A program made the translations under genes and the position numbers. From NCBI RefSeq assembly GCF_039543525.1, contig NZ_BAABJX010000038.1:1-64000 (forward strand): 64,000 bases of DNA, in the 5' to 3' direction. A model generated the notes under the pieces. It did no database searches, was not told the origin of the DNA, and saw only the letters and a list, made by a program, of their open reading frames with translations. Shown here piece by piece: positions 55,047-62,620 of this stretch (its first letter is position 1; each line of letters begins with the position of its first letter). This stretch comes from Algivirga pacifica (GTDB lineage: Bacteria > Bacteroidota > Bacteroidia > Cytophagales > Flammeovirgaceae).

Positions 55047-55489
55047 AGGTCTAGTAAAAGCAATTCGAGTTCTAGGGCGATGGCTTCTGCTTCCAGGGTG
55101 GAAAGGGAGGGAGGATTTTGTGCAGTGCCAATTGTTCGCTCAATGGTGCGGATTACCTCTTCTTTGGTGCCTTTCACTTGTACTGGAAAGTACAAGGAGC
55201 TCGTATGAAAAGGTGTTCCGGCTATTTTATCAGGGTGTAAGTTGAAATAGGTGTCGTTACGACTTAACTCAAAAAAGGATAAGGGCTGGTCATCAGTGGT
55301 GGGTAGTAGTTGGTTGAGTTGTTGATTAAAAAGAGCTTGATGTTCTTTGGGGATCACACCTTGCTGGTAGTACTTTTTTTCGTACTCCTTTGCCTCTTCA
55401 CGGTTTAACTCCAACGACGCATAGAGTAACTTCTTCCGGTGATCTAATAAGTAATTCCTTGCCCGATAGTATCTGGCATCTTTTGTCAT
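55043..55489 (-). CDS. Unknown 148-residue protein with ALELEL tail
   Basis: A 148-residue, mainly helical soluble protein: MTKDARYYRARNYLLDHRKK, then a region rich in E/K, a beta-like segment FHTSSLYFPVQV, and the tail EAIALELELLLLDL. Its stop overlaps the helicase start (ATGA) and its own start overlaps the end of the 62-residue gene (ATGA), making a coupled three-gene cluster. A fragment of its 5' end is duplicated at 56577-56635. I do not recognise the family. Confidence 0.75.
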   Translation of the reverse strand: MTKDARYYRARNYLLDHRKKLLYASLELNREEAKEYEKKYYQQGVIPKEHQALFNQQLNQLLPTTDDQPLSFFELSRNDTYFNLHPDKIAGTPFHTSSLYFPVQVKGTKEEVIRTIERTIGTAQNPPSLSTLEAEAIALELELLLLDL

Positions 55490-55664
55490 AGTTGTGCTTC
55501 CAGGTGAGGGATACAGGCTGCGGCTGAGATATGCTCCTGCACCATCATTTCGATGATTTTCTGTTCGATGTTTTTGTAGCCTTCAGTGGTTTGGAGAAGG
55601 TGGTGGACTTTTGGGGCTTTGGTGGGGGAGGTAGTGGAGAGGGCGGTGTGGATGTGGGTTCTTA
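55461..55664. repeat. 204-base direct repeat, copy 1 (intact gene copy)
   Basis: Covers the 62-residue gene and the first codons of the 148-residue gene. Copy 2 is at 56577-56781 in the same orientation, about 90% or more identical by eye, with a one-base insertion (GAGGGATAC versus GAGGGAATAC). The two copies bracket the PLD-like gene. Confidence 0.85.
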
Positions 55665-55674
55665 AAGAGTACAT
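55486..55674 (-). CDS. Small helical protein at the cargo boundary
   Basis: A 62-residue protein, MYSLRTHIHTALSTT onward, then a conserved PTKAPKVHHLLQTT segment and a helix GYKNIEQKIIEMMVQEHISAA, ending CIPHLEAQL. Its stop codon overlaps the start of the next gene (ATGA). A near-copy lies at 56552-56791. Function unknown; conserved enough to serve as a homology boundary for cargo exchange. Confidence 0.75.
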   Translation of the reverse strand: MYSLRTHIHTALSTTSPTKAPKVHHLLQTTEGYKNIEQKIIEMMVQEHISAAACIPHLEAQL

Positions 55675-55794
55675 GATTTAGTTATAGTCTAGTTTTTACT
55701 TTACGGTATACACAAATGATACAACAGATAAGAGTTTGGTATAAAAAAGGTTCTATATGATTACTGATACTTTTTATGTTGTTGTTACAGTGGT

Positions 55795-56514
55795 TTACTT
55801 TTTTGCTCTTTTTATTATTTCTTTGAAATCCAAACTTGTGTATAGATCTTCAAATTTTTGTCTCCCTAAGCTAGCAGACCTGCTCAAACCATTTTTATTA
55901 AATGAATGCTCTGGAAAATCAACTAACCTGGCAATTTCTGAACTGAATATATCCCAAGCTAATTTTCCATTATACTCACCATAACAGTCGTATTCGACCA
56001 TAAAGCATCTAAAAAGTTTATTAACGGAGTAGTCTTCATATTTATCAATTATCCAATCTATATTGAAAGAGTGATCCGATGATTTTAAGAAAATATTGAT
56101 CTGTGATAAGACTGCTAAATATCTTGACAAATCCTTTGTTCTTGAAAAAAAGAATCCAATTTCATGATTATTAATTTGAGAATACTCATACAAATTCATG
56201 GATGTGATTAATGCAGTACTTTGGTTTAAATAGATCTTTGCGTGTAAATTCTTTACAGGATATAACTCGACATTATTAAATTGTGACAACCAACTTTTCT
56301 CTTCTATCCTTAGTTCATTCTCCCTATAAATTACTATAACCTTCTGTATTTTTTTAAGCCCCTGTTCTAGCAAGACTTTAAACCTTGGTAATAATTTAAT
56401 ATAAGGAGTCACTAAAACTAAATACTCAGACCGCTCTTTTAGCATTCGCTCTATTTGAGAAGATATTTCTAGAGTGCTAATTATTTCTTCATTTTTGTCA
56501 ACTTCTGAAATCAT
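55795..56514 (-). CDS. PLD-like phosphodiesterase (single HKD) protein
   Basis: A 239-residue protein from ATG 56514 (MISEVDKNEEI); the frame is open upstream into the repeat but that is not the natural start. The HKD-type motif appears as NLHAKIYLNQSTALITSMN (H-x-K with Asn at the usual Asp position). The preceding EYLVLVTPYIKLLPRF strand matches PLD-like nucleases. Such single-HKD proteins act as dimeric nucleases or restriction-related effectors. Its A+T content is well above its neighbours, and it lies between direct repeats, so it is probably acquired cargo. The Asn at the acid position may lower activity. Confidence 0.75.
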   Translation of the reverse strand: MISEVDKNEEIISTLEISSQIERMLKERSEYLVLVTPYIKLLPRFKVLLEQGLKKIQKVIVIYRENELRIEEKSWLSQFNNVELYPVKNLHAKIYLNQSTALITSMNLYEYSQINNHEIGFFFSRTKDLSRYLAVLSQINIFLKSSDHSFNIDWIIDKYEDYSVNKLFRCFMVEYDCYGEYNGKLAWDIFSSEIARLVDFPEHSFNKNGLSRSASLGRQKFEDLYTSLDFKEIIKRAKK

Positions 56515-56551
56515 ATGGTTTATACTTTTAAGAGGATATACATTTGAAAGC

Positions 56552-56791
56552 TTATAATATATTATAATATTTTTTTGCCCGGTAGTGTCTGGCATCTTTT
56601 ATCATAGTTACGCTTCCAGGTGAGGGAATACAGGTAGCGGCTGAGATATATTCCTGTACCATCATCTCAATGATCTTCTGTTCGATGTTTTTGTAGCCTT
56701 CAGTGGTTTGGAGAAGGTGGTGGACTTTTGGGGCTTTGGTGGGGGAGGTAGTGGAGAGGGCGGTGTGGATGTGGGTTCTTATGGGGGTCAT
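56552..56791 (-). pseudogene. Duplicated fragment of the 62-residue gene fused to the start of the 148-residue gene
   Basis: The first 53 residues match the intact 62-residue protein (THIHTALSTTSPTKAPKVHH...). A one-base insertion shifts the frame, skips the stop and continues as MIKDARHYRAKKYYNIL, a copy of the first codons of the 148-residue gene, before the sequence diverges. This is the relic of a recombination that placed cargo between repeats. Confidence 0.75.
56577..56781. repeat. 204-base direct repeat, copy 2
   Basis: See copy 1 at 55461-55664. Together they delimit a 1.1-kb unit holding the PLD-like gene. Beyond it, 56792-56953 contains no gene; GTATATACTTTGT occurs twice there (about 56830 and 56929). 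Confidence 0.85.
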
Positions 56792-56953
56792 GGATGATTA
56801 TTTATTTTGTTATTTCGTATTGGCCGGTATATACTTTGTAGCTGGTCATTATCCTGATTGTCATATTAAAATAACTTATAATCAGGTAATTATTTATAGG
56901 GTAGAGGGTTGCCAATACAAGCTATAACGTATATACTTTGTTGTAATGTATTT

Positions 56954-57994
56954 TTATTCATTTCTCCATTCTGGTGTAATTATTCTTAACGCTTCTTTTA
57001 TTCCTGAACATTCATAAATCGGATAACTTTCTCGTAAGTCATTCAGGTTGAAATATGCTTTTAATACATATTCATTATCATTTTTAATATATATTCCGTA
57101 TCTCAATCCGTCAGTTACAATAAGTCTTTGACAATTTGACTTCCCTTCTGCATACCCTTGTGCTTGGCCTTTTGCAGATAAACATGAATTTCCTTTCTTT
57201 TTTGCTTCAACAACAATCGAAAGGTTATTGTCTTTTCTAGGGAGTTGGTCAAATAATGCAATGTCCACTTTATTCCATTCAATAGCCATTTTTTGTGGTG
57301 TCCAGCCTAATGCTCGAAGAATAGGAACAATTAGATATGTAATTGTTTCAAATTCTGATGGAGCTTCTTTACTATTTAAGTACCATTTTGCAATTCGTCT
57401 TAGTTCTTCAAATTCTCTCGTTAATATCTCAATCGAGTTACTTGAAACTCCTTGCGCAAAAAGGTATTCGGCAATTTGATTTTGGGTAATCGTTTTTCCA
57501 GCTTGTGGCAATTCAGGAATCTTTCTGTTAAGCTTTTCTATTGGAATATCTAATTCTTTTAACCAAGCTTTTACTACATCAGAAGTCATCTCTTGTGTTG
57601 TGTCTCCTTGTTTTAAAGCATAAGTTTCAAAATACTTAATTCCTGTCCACAACCATCTTACTCTACGAACGTGTTGTAAATCCCATCCATCTATATCTCC
57701 AAAACATTCAAGCCATTCATATTCACCAACTATTTCGCCAACTCCTAAAATTTTTTTAGTCCCTAATCTAAGAATGACTATATCCCCTTCATTCATTTGT
57801 TCAGCAAAACGCCTAATATCAGTCCGTTTCCTTGAAGTCCAGCCGTGCTTTTTTAATATGTCATTACAATCAGGATATTTTCCTGCATATCCAGGTCCAT
57901 TTAAAATTACATCCCATTTCAAACAAATCTTTGAATAATTTCGATCAGTATCTCCACTGGCTTGTTGCCATATTTTTTTGTTTTCAATGTTCAT
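56954..57994 (-). CDS. EVE-like domain plus PD-(D/E)XK nuclease, type IV restriction-like
   Basis: A 346-residue protein. The N-terminal half (about 1-130) resembles an EVE/PUA-like domain, with the segment EGDIVILRLGTKKILGVGEIVGEYEW. EVE domains bind modified bases. After a helical linker, the C-terminal half carries a PD-(D/E)XK pattern: KVDIALFD followed by IVVEAKKKG and the AKGQAQGYA helix. The combination fits a modification-dependent restriction enzyme. High A+T suggests horizontal transfer. It sits in the cargo slot next to the methylase genes; it could be aimed at phages with modified DNA. Confidence 0.75.
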   Translation of the reverse strand: MNIENKKIWQQASGDTDRNYSKICLKWDVILNGPGYAGKYPDCNDILKKHGWTSRKRTDIRRFAEQMNEGDIVILRLGTKKILGVGEIVGEYEWLECFGDIDGWDLQHVRRVRWLWTGIKYFETYALKQGDTTQEMTSDVVKAWLKELDIPIEKLNRKIPELPQAGKTITQNQIAEYLFAQGVSSNSIEILTREFEELRRIAKWYLNSKEAPSEFETITYLIVPILRALGWTPQKMAIEWNKVDIALFDQLPRKDNNLSIVVEAKKKGNSCLSAKGQAQGYAEGKSNCQRLIVTDGLRYGIYIKNDNEYVLKAYFNLNDLRESYPIYECSGIKEALRIITPEWRNE

Positions 57995-58090
57995 ATTGTC
58001 ATTATTCCAAATGCCCTACAACGCCATTGATAGCATCAAGTGCATTGGCGCGTGCGCAGAGAATTGATGATAGCTAATGTTACCAGCTTT

Positions 58091-58627
58091 TTATTTATTT
58101 CTTCCAAACCAAGTCAACTTATAATCCAGCTTGAAAGGTTTTTTTTCATTAAATATACTTGTATACTTCATTTTTAACTGCACCTTACTTAAAGCTTCTC
58201 TTATTTCATCCCTTTGTTTTATAAATTTTGGATCATTAATATCTCCTTTAAACTCAAGTAATGTTTTTTCTTCAGATGGCCTCAAAATAATTTTTGATGC
58301 TTTACTAAATGTTTCCCAATAATACCCATCCTCTAAGTCAGGCATAAAATCAATCAAGTAGCTTTTTTTTTCATTATTATCTCTCGTAAACTTCAGTTCC
58401 TTAGTAATCAATGGACCAGTGCCTTTATTCTGAATAATCACAGCAATTCTATCTTCATAATCAGGAGGATATATATATGCTAAAGGTCTAACTCCTAATC
58501 TACTATTCTTTCTGTTTTGATAAGCTGTAACTATAGAAAGCACTAATGAAATTAGAGAGATTATTACAGCACATAATGCTATAATCGCTTTTGGTTCTTC
58601 TAATATTTTATTAAATATTTCTTTCAT
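58091..58627 (-). CDS. Single-span membrane protein, hypothetical
   Basis: A 178-residue protein: a short amphipathic start, one transmembrane segment (about 14-36, ALCAVIISLISLVLSIVTAY), then a beta-rich soluble domain with YIYPPDYEDRIAVIIQNKGTG near its start, ending KLDYKLTWFGRNK. No enzyme motifs. It lies in the cargo slot between the EVE-nuclease and the N6-methylase and is A+T-rich like its neighbour. The layout (TM plus beta-sandwich) is common in unnamed defence-island proteins. Confidence 0.6.
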   Translation of the reverse strand: MKEIFNKILEEPKAIIALCAVIISLISLVLSIVTAYQNRKNSRLGVRPLAYIYPPDYEDRIAVIIQNKGTGPLITKELKFTRDNNEKKSYLIDFMPDLEDGYYWETFSKASKIILRPSEEKTLLEFKGDINDPKFIKQRDEIREALSKVQLKMKYTSIFNEKKPFKLDYKLTWFGRNK

Positions 58628-58777
58628 TATTCAAATTGCTGGTAACAATACAATAAACACCATATAGGACTTATTCCTAAGTAATGAAGAATGAAACTTT
58701 TTTATTTTCATTGTATGAATAATGGTGATTTTAAATGTCATACGAAAATAGAAAATAATGATCTTGATATATAACAA

Positions 58778-59536
58778 TTAATATTTTTTTCTCAAAATAA
58801 TCACATCCGTAGGTACATCCGTACTCCCAAACACCTTTGGCATGCGATAAGCATCCACCAACTCCGCCATTTCCCCAATCACCTCCTTACTTTTGTCATA
58901 CACCCCTCCATTCCGCAGAAACCCAGAAGCAGTAATAAATACCAATAGTCCACCTTCTTTCAGCAACCTCAAACACTTGTAGATAAAGAAGGTTTCCAAC
59001 TGTGGAAAAGCTCCTTTCACATTGACCTTCTTCCCATTCCAATTCTCTGTCTTAAAATAGAAGCTATAACGGTTCTGCCGTTTTCCATAAGGAGGATTGC
59101 CAATCACTAAATCATAAGGAGCATCCGGCAACCAAGTAGCTGAATCTTTTAGTGTGGTCGTAAAACGAGGGGGCTGTAAGAAAGCAGTCTCAAAGTATTG
59201 ATTGTACCATTTAGCTTCTGGGTATAGTGCTTTGGCTGCATGGTATAGATGAGGGTTGATCTCAAAAGCTGTAACTTTATTGTGTATACGTTCTGGGATC
59301 ACTTCCAGAAAGCGACCGATCCCTGCAGCGGGTTCCAGAACGCTCCCTTGTTCGTCATATCCATGATGTACCGCTAGTCTATACATCAAATCGCATACAT
59401 AATCAGGGGTAAAGTATTCGTAAAGTAAGCCTTGTCCACTGCCTCGTTTGGGATCGTAGTTTTTAAGCCATGCTTTTTCTTCATTAGTAAGTGAACCACC
59501 TTTGATCAGTTTGTCTGAGATCGCTTCCAGTGTCAT
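58778..59536 (-). CDS. N6-adenine DNA methyltransferase (DarB methylase half)
   Basis: A 252-residue methyltransferase. SAM motif I is VLEPAAGIGRFLEV (about 62-75) and catalytic motif IV is VIGNPPYGK (about 148). It corresponds to the methylase half of methylase-helicase fusions such as phage P1 DarB; the helicase half lies at 51444 with cargo in between. No target-recognition domain is visible, so modification may be of limited sequence specificity. It starts in an ATGA overlap with the 48-residue gene upstream. Confidence 0.88.
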   Translation of the reverse strand: MTLEAISDKLIKGGSLTNEEKAWLKNYDPKRGSGQGLLYEYFTPDYVCDLMYRLAVHHGYDEQGSVLEPAAGIGRFLEVIPERIHNKVTAFEINPHLYHAAKALYPEAKWYNQYFETAFLQPPRFTTTLKDSATWLPDAPYDLVIGNPPYGKRQNRYSFYFKTENWNGKKVNVKGAFPQLETFFIYKCLRLLKEGGLLVFITASGFLRNGGVYDKSKEVIGEMAELVDAYRMPKVFGSTDVPTDVIILRKKY

Positions 59537-59679
59537 AGCTCAAAGGTTCGTATATTTCCTTTTACTTTAGAGGAGACTTTTTGTTGATCAACTCCTTTTA
59601 AGGAGTTTGTTTTCTTCTCCTTTCCTCCTGAGGCGAAGAACAAAACTCCTAAGCCTGCAATTGCTAGTAATTCCATCAT
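59533..59679 (-). CDS. Small membrane protein, 48 residues
   Basis: Reads MMELLAIAGLGVLFFASGG, then a K-rich tail to RTFEL. One N-terminal hydrophobic segment. Its stop overlaps the next start (ATGA), and the start lies 13 bases after the C5-methylase stop. It resembles the short single-span proteins of the operon upstream (60829-62444). Function unknown. Confidence 0.65.
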   Translation of the reverse strand: MMELLAIAGLGVLFFASGGKEKKTNSLKGVDQQKVSSKVKGNIRTFEL

Positions 59680-59692
59680 AATAGCTGTGAGT

Positions 59693-60655
59693 TTAAATTT
59701 TTACATTTCTTTTCCATGTTTCAAAAATGGTTTTGACTACAGGCACGGATACCGCATTTCCCATTAACTTATACCGCTGTGTTTCCGGGGCATTAATAGT
59801 CCAATCATCGGGAAATCCTTGAAGCCTCTCACATTCAGTAGGGGTTAATTTTCTGATTACTTTTTTTCCATCCCAAATTCCGTGACGGTCTGTAGATGTG
59901 ATGGTATACATATCATCCCCATTTTGTTTCCATCGTTTTCCATTCTGCTTGTGCTTAATAAACTGAGTTGAGGCAATAGGTATAGAAAGATAGGTTGATG
60001 AATTGGTTAAGGCTCCTTCCCTGGTTGTTAAAGCGAAAGTATTTTCGCTCTTTTTGCCTTTATTATTCTCCTGACTGTTTCCTTCAATAGGAAATATTTT
60101 TCTCCCACTTTCTTCTCCAAGATGTGCTGCAAAGAACACCCTTTCTCTATTTTGGGGTAAAAACCATGAAGTATTAAGGAGTTGCCATTCTGCATATCTA
60201 TAAATCCCAAGGTTGGCAATGGCTTCTCGGACCTGTTGGAATGTTTTCCCGTTGTTGTGAGAGATAAGTCCTTTGACGTTTTCGAAGAGTAGTAGCTTAG
60301 GATAGCGTTTTTGTTCGATAAGCTCTTCCACAATCCTAATGACTTCATAAAAGAGAGCGCTTCTTGTTCCGCTTCCTTTTGCCATACCCTTCTTTTTCCC
60401 TGCGATTGATAAATCCTGACAAGGGAATCCAAAGGTGATAATGTCGGGTGTTTCTTTGATTTTATCTGCTGTGACTTGCTCAATTGCTCCTAGATAGTTT
60501 GATTTTGGGAAGTGTTCCTTATAAACATTGATTGCATGCTTATCCACTTCACTGAAATAACTTTTTCTGATATGTATACCAGCTTCAATGATGCCTTTAT
60601 GAAAACCACCAGCTCCCGAAAACAAGTCGAGTAATATCAATCCCTTCTTTTTCAT
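59693..60655 (-). CDS. dcm: DNA cytosine-5 methyltransferase, solitary
   Basis: A 320-residue C5 methyltransferase with all main motifs: I DLFSGAGG, IV GFPCQDLS (catalytic Cys), VI ENV, VIII QNRERV, IX region RKLTPTECERLQGFP, X GNAVSVPV. The variable target-recognition stretch (about 190-250) is short. No cognate restriction enzyme is adjacent, so it is an orphan that protects the element's DNA or regulates it. It follows the terminator of the muramidase gene and so begins a second leftward operon. Confidence 0.93.
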   Translation of the reverse strand: MKKKGLILLDLFSGAGGFHKGIIEAGIHIRKSYFSEVDKHAINVYKEHFPKSNYLGAIEQVTADKIKETPDIITFGFPCQDLSIAGKKKGMAKGSGTRSALFYEVIRIVEELIEQKRYPKLLLFENVKGLISHNNGKTFQQVREAIANLGIYRYAEWQLLNTSWFLPQNRERVFFAAHLGEESGRKIFPIEGNSQENNKGKKSENTFALTTREGALTNSSTYLSIPIASTQFIKHKQNGKRWKQNGDDMYTITSTDRHGIWDGKKVIRKLTPTECERLQGFPDDWTINAPETQRYKLMGNAVSVPVVKTIFETWKRNVKI

Positions 60656-60765
60656 ATACCTAATATGTTTATGTTTTGCCCAATCCGATTACGGACTTGC
60701 TTCAAGTATCTGAGTAGTCTCTTTATGAGATAGGTCAAGATTATTCCTGTAGTAATGATCATCTT

Positions 60766-60794
60766 GAAAAAAGCCCAACACCTGTGGTTGGGCT
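60766..60794 (-). terminator. Terminator after the muramidase gene
   Basis: AGCCCAAC and GTTGGGCT form the stem; on the minus strand six T follow. It divides the leftward genes into two operons. Confidence 0.85.
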
Positions 60795-60828
60795 ATAAAT
60801 GAGTATTCTGAAGTAGTTTAAATTTTCT

Positions 60829-61452
60829 CTATCGGTATTTCATCCAATAGAATAATGCCCCTGCAGCCACCAGTAGTATCCCGCTGATCGATTGGTAAGC
60901 GAAGCTCTGTGCTCTTGCCAACCATCCTTTTAGGAAGATGGACTGTGATGGGTTCCTATCCACAATGCGTTGGTAAAAGGCTTTACGCTCTTCCACCAGT
61001 TGGTTGAAGAGCATTCGTCCATTGACGGCATTGATGGCAGATAAGGTATTGTTGCCCATAATACCATCGACTTTAAGCGATTGACCAAAGTGCTCGTTGA
61101 GGGTACGCTGGATGATTTTTACGGCAGAACTTCTGGAATTAACGTAGAAGTCAAAGAGCAGTCCGGCAAGTTGCTTGTCTCTTACTTTGTGGAAAAGAGG
61201 CTTTTCCCAGTAGTGCTGCTTGAAAAAGGCAAGGACCAGTTTATCCAGGGTAGCATCTACGATCTTGTAGTTGTGAGGAAGGGAACCTCCTTTGCTTCGC
61301 TTTTCCTGATCGACAATGGTCCATCCTTCCCAATTGGGCCAGTACTTTCGGGCAATGCCTCGATAGGTTTCTCCACCACGGTCCTGGGAGACATTGGCGT
61401 AGTAGCCTTCGTGGCTCATGGTTTTGTTGAAAATGTATTCGAAGGTAGTCAT
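60829..61452 (-). CDS. GH108 N-acetylmuramidase (endolysin-like) with C-terminal TM
   Basis: A 207-residue peptidoglycan hydrolase from ATG 61452 (MTTFEYIFNKTM); an upstream in-frame start at 61497 is possible. The GH108 catalytic region is SHEGYYANVSQDRGGETYRGIA, with Glu in HEGYY and the DRGGETYRGI substrate loop. A PG-binding_3-like domain follows (SLKVDGIMGNNTLSAINAV). The C-terminus holds a transmembrane segment (SISGILLVAAGALFYW), unusual for an endolysin but typical of virion-associated lytic enzymes in membrane-containing phages. Confidence 0.85.
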   Translation of the reverse strand: MTTFEYIFNKTMSHEGYYANVSQDRGGETYRGIARKYWPNWEGWTIVDQEKRSKGGSLPHNYKIVDATLDKLVLAFFKQHYWEKPLFHKVRDKQLAGLLFDFYVNSRSSAVKIIQRTLNEHFGQSLKVDGIMGNNTLSAINAVNGRMLFNQLVEERKAFYQRIVDRNPSQSIFLKGWLARAQSFAYQSISGILLVAAGALFYWMKYR

Positions 61453-61537
61453 ATGCGTGTATAAGTGTCCGTTTCTTGGTCTTTCATGTCGTCTCATGAT
61501 TTCTTCATCAGTTTATTTGAAAAAAGCTGTAGGAACA

Positions 61538-61557
61538 TGCCACAGGCGTGTCTGGCA
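61538..61557. repeat. Short REP-like hairpin
   Basis: TGCCA and TGGCA ends with an internal partially pairing CAGGCGTGTC; lies in the 99-base gap between two genes. Confidence 0.4.
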
Positions 61558-61596
61558 CGTTTGATAATGCACAAAAGTTGGGTTCTGATTCAGAAA

Positions 61597-62013
61597 TCAG
61601 GGTAGTACTAAAGTTGCCCAATTCCACCAGCTGGAGGCATCTGTTTTTTGGTTGTTGGCAGCCATCTTTAGAATGGACTGATAAAAGGTTTGGTCAATCT
61701 GTGCCGGAAAACCGATATGCACTCTTGCCTTTTCGGTACCTGGTCCCCATTTGCCATCGGCTCCTCCCGTTTTGTTGATCGACTGTTTTACATAGTCATC
61801 GCCAATTTTCAGCATGGCTTGTTGTAGCCGTTTCACATAGTTGTTTTGGGAGCCATAGCGTAAGGGGAATCCCGATGGTGGAGCAGGCTTGGTTTCTGTA
61901 GCAATCGTCAAGGGACCTGTAGGCTTTTGGGGTTGGGTAATCTCCAATCGTTTGCTGCTGTTGGTCATTAGCAATGCTGCGACCAATGCCCCTCCGATCA
62001 ATAATCCTGTCAT
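61597..62013 (-). CDS. Membrane-anchored peptidoglycan-binding-like protein
   Basis: A 138-residue protein with one N-terminal hydrophobic segment (GLLIGGALVAALLM, about 3-16), a P/T-rich linker and a PG_binding_1-like domain: LRYGSQNNYVKRLQQAMLKI, then GGADGKWGPGTEKA. It matches the GxxGxxVxxLQ ... DGxxGxxT pattern. Start and stop overlap the neighbouring genes (ATGA), so it is coupled. Probably exposes a wall-binding domain on a membrane. Confidence 0.7.
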   Translation of the reverse strand: MTGLLIGGALVAALLMTNSSKRLEITQPQKPTGPLTIATETKPAPPSGFPLRYGSQNNYVKRLQQAMLKIGDDYVKQSINKTGGADGKWGPGTEKARVHIGFPAQIDQTFYQSILKMAANNQKTDASSWWNWATLVLP

Positions 62014-62444
62014 AGTGTGGTTCGTTGGTTAAGTAGTTGGTTGAATTTGACCATCTGGGAAGCACTCAAGTCTCCTTGCAGGTCGCTGATCAGATGATCC
62101 CCATAGAGCTTGTTGTAGTAGCCTGCCACTTCTGAGAATGGGATTTGGTACAAACGCATCTGTTTGGCAGCTTCGTAGAGGGCTTCCTCATCAGTGCCCC
62201 ATCCGTCAATGGCAGCATACATTCGCATGGCTAACTCTACGGCCATTCCTTCTCGTGTTCCGGTGCCTACCTGTTTGCTGACTTCTGTAATCTTGGCATC
62301 GGTATTGGCCCTTTGTGACCAATACCATGCGATGCCAAGCACCACCAATGTCCCTGCTCCGATGAGTACCCGCTTGTCGAGTAGTACATCCTTGGCGGCA
62401 TTGGCAGCCATCCCCTGAGGGGTAAGATTCATGAGGTTGCTCAT
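62010..62444 (-). CDS. Membrane-anchored annexin-repeat-like protein
   Basis: A 144-residue protein: N-terminal transmembrane segment (VLIGAGTLVVLGIAWYW, about 26-42), then a single region closely matching one annexin repeat: DGWGTDEEALYEAAKQMR, then GYYNKLYGDHLISDLQGDLS. The type II calcium-site pattern GxGT with an acidic residue about 42 residues later (the D of QGDL) is retained. Annexins bind phospholipid with calcium; a membrane role in a virion or infected cell is inferred. Coupled to both neighbours by ATGA overlaps. Confidence 0.7.
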   Translation of the reverse strand: MSNLMNLTPQGMAANAAKDVLLDKRVLIGAGTLVVLGIAWYWSQRANTDAKITEVSKQVGTGTREGMAVELAMRMYAAIDGWGTDEEALYEAAKQMRLYQIPFSEVAGYYNKLYGDHLISDLQGDLSASQMVKFNQLLNQRTTL

Positions 62445-62620
62445 ATCATATTCTGGAATAGCTTAATCTTTTGGTTGATACCACTCAGGCCGCTTTTACC
62501 TGCTACAATGGCGAGTGAGGACTCGGTGAGGTTATTGCCCAACTGCTGTAAGGCTTTCGCTTTCCGCAATGCCTCTTCCTGGTTCTTCACCTCCAGGGTA
62601 ATGGTTACTTTTGCCTTCAT
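62441..62620 (-). CDS. Small protein, 59 residues
   Basis: Reads MKAKVTITLEVKNQEEALRK, then KALQQLGNNLTESSLAIVAG and ends KIKLFQNMI. It begins as a beta strand and continues helical. It overlaps the end of the coiled-coil gene by 89 bases in another frame and its stop overlaps the annexin-like gene start (ATGA). Codon use and the coupled stop support a real gene. Function unknown. Confidence 0.6.
   Translation of the reverse strand: MKAKVTITLEVKNQEEALRKAKALQQLGNNLTESSLAIVAGKSGLSGINQKIKLFQNMI

Noticed and set aside
60028..60483. 151-codon frame on the minus strand inside the C5 methylase
   Set aside because: It is a shadow of the methylase in another frame, with no coding-like composition.
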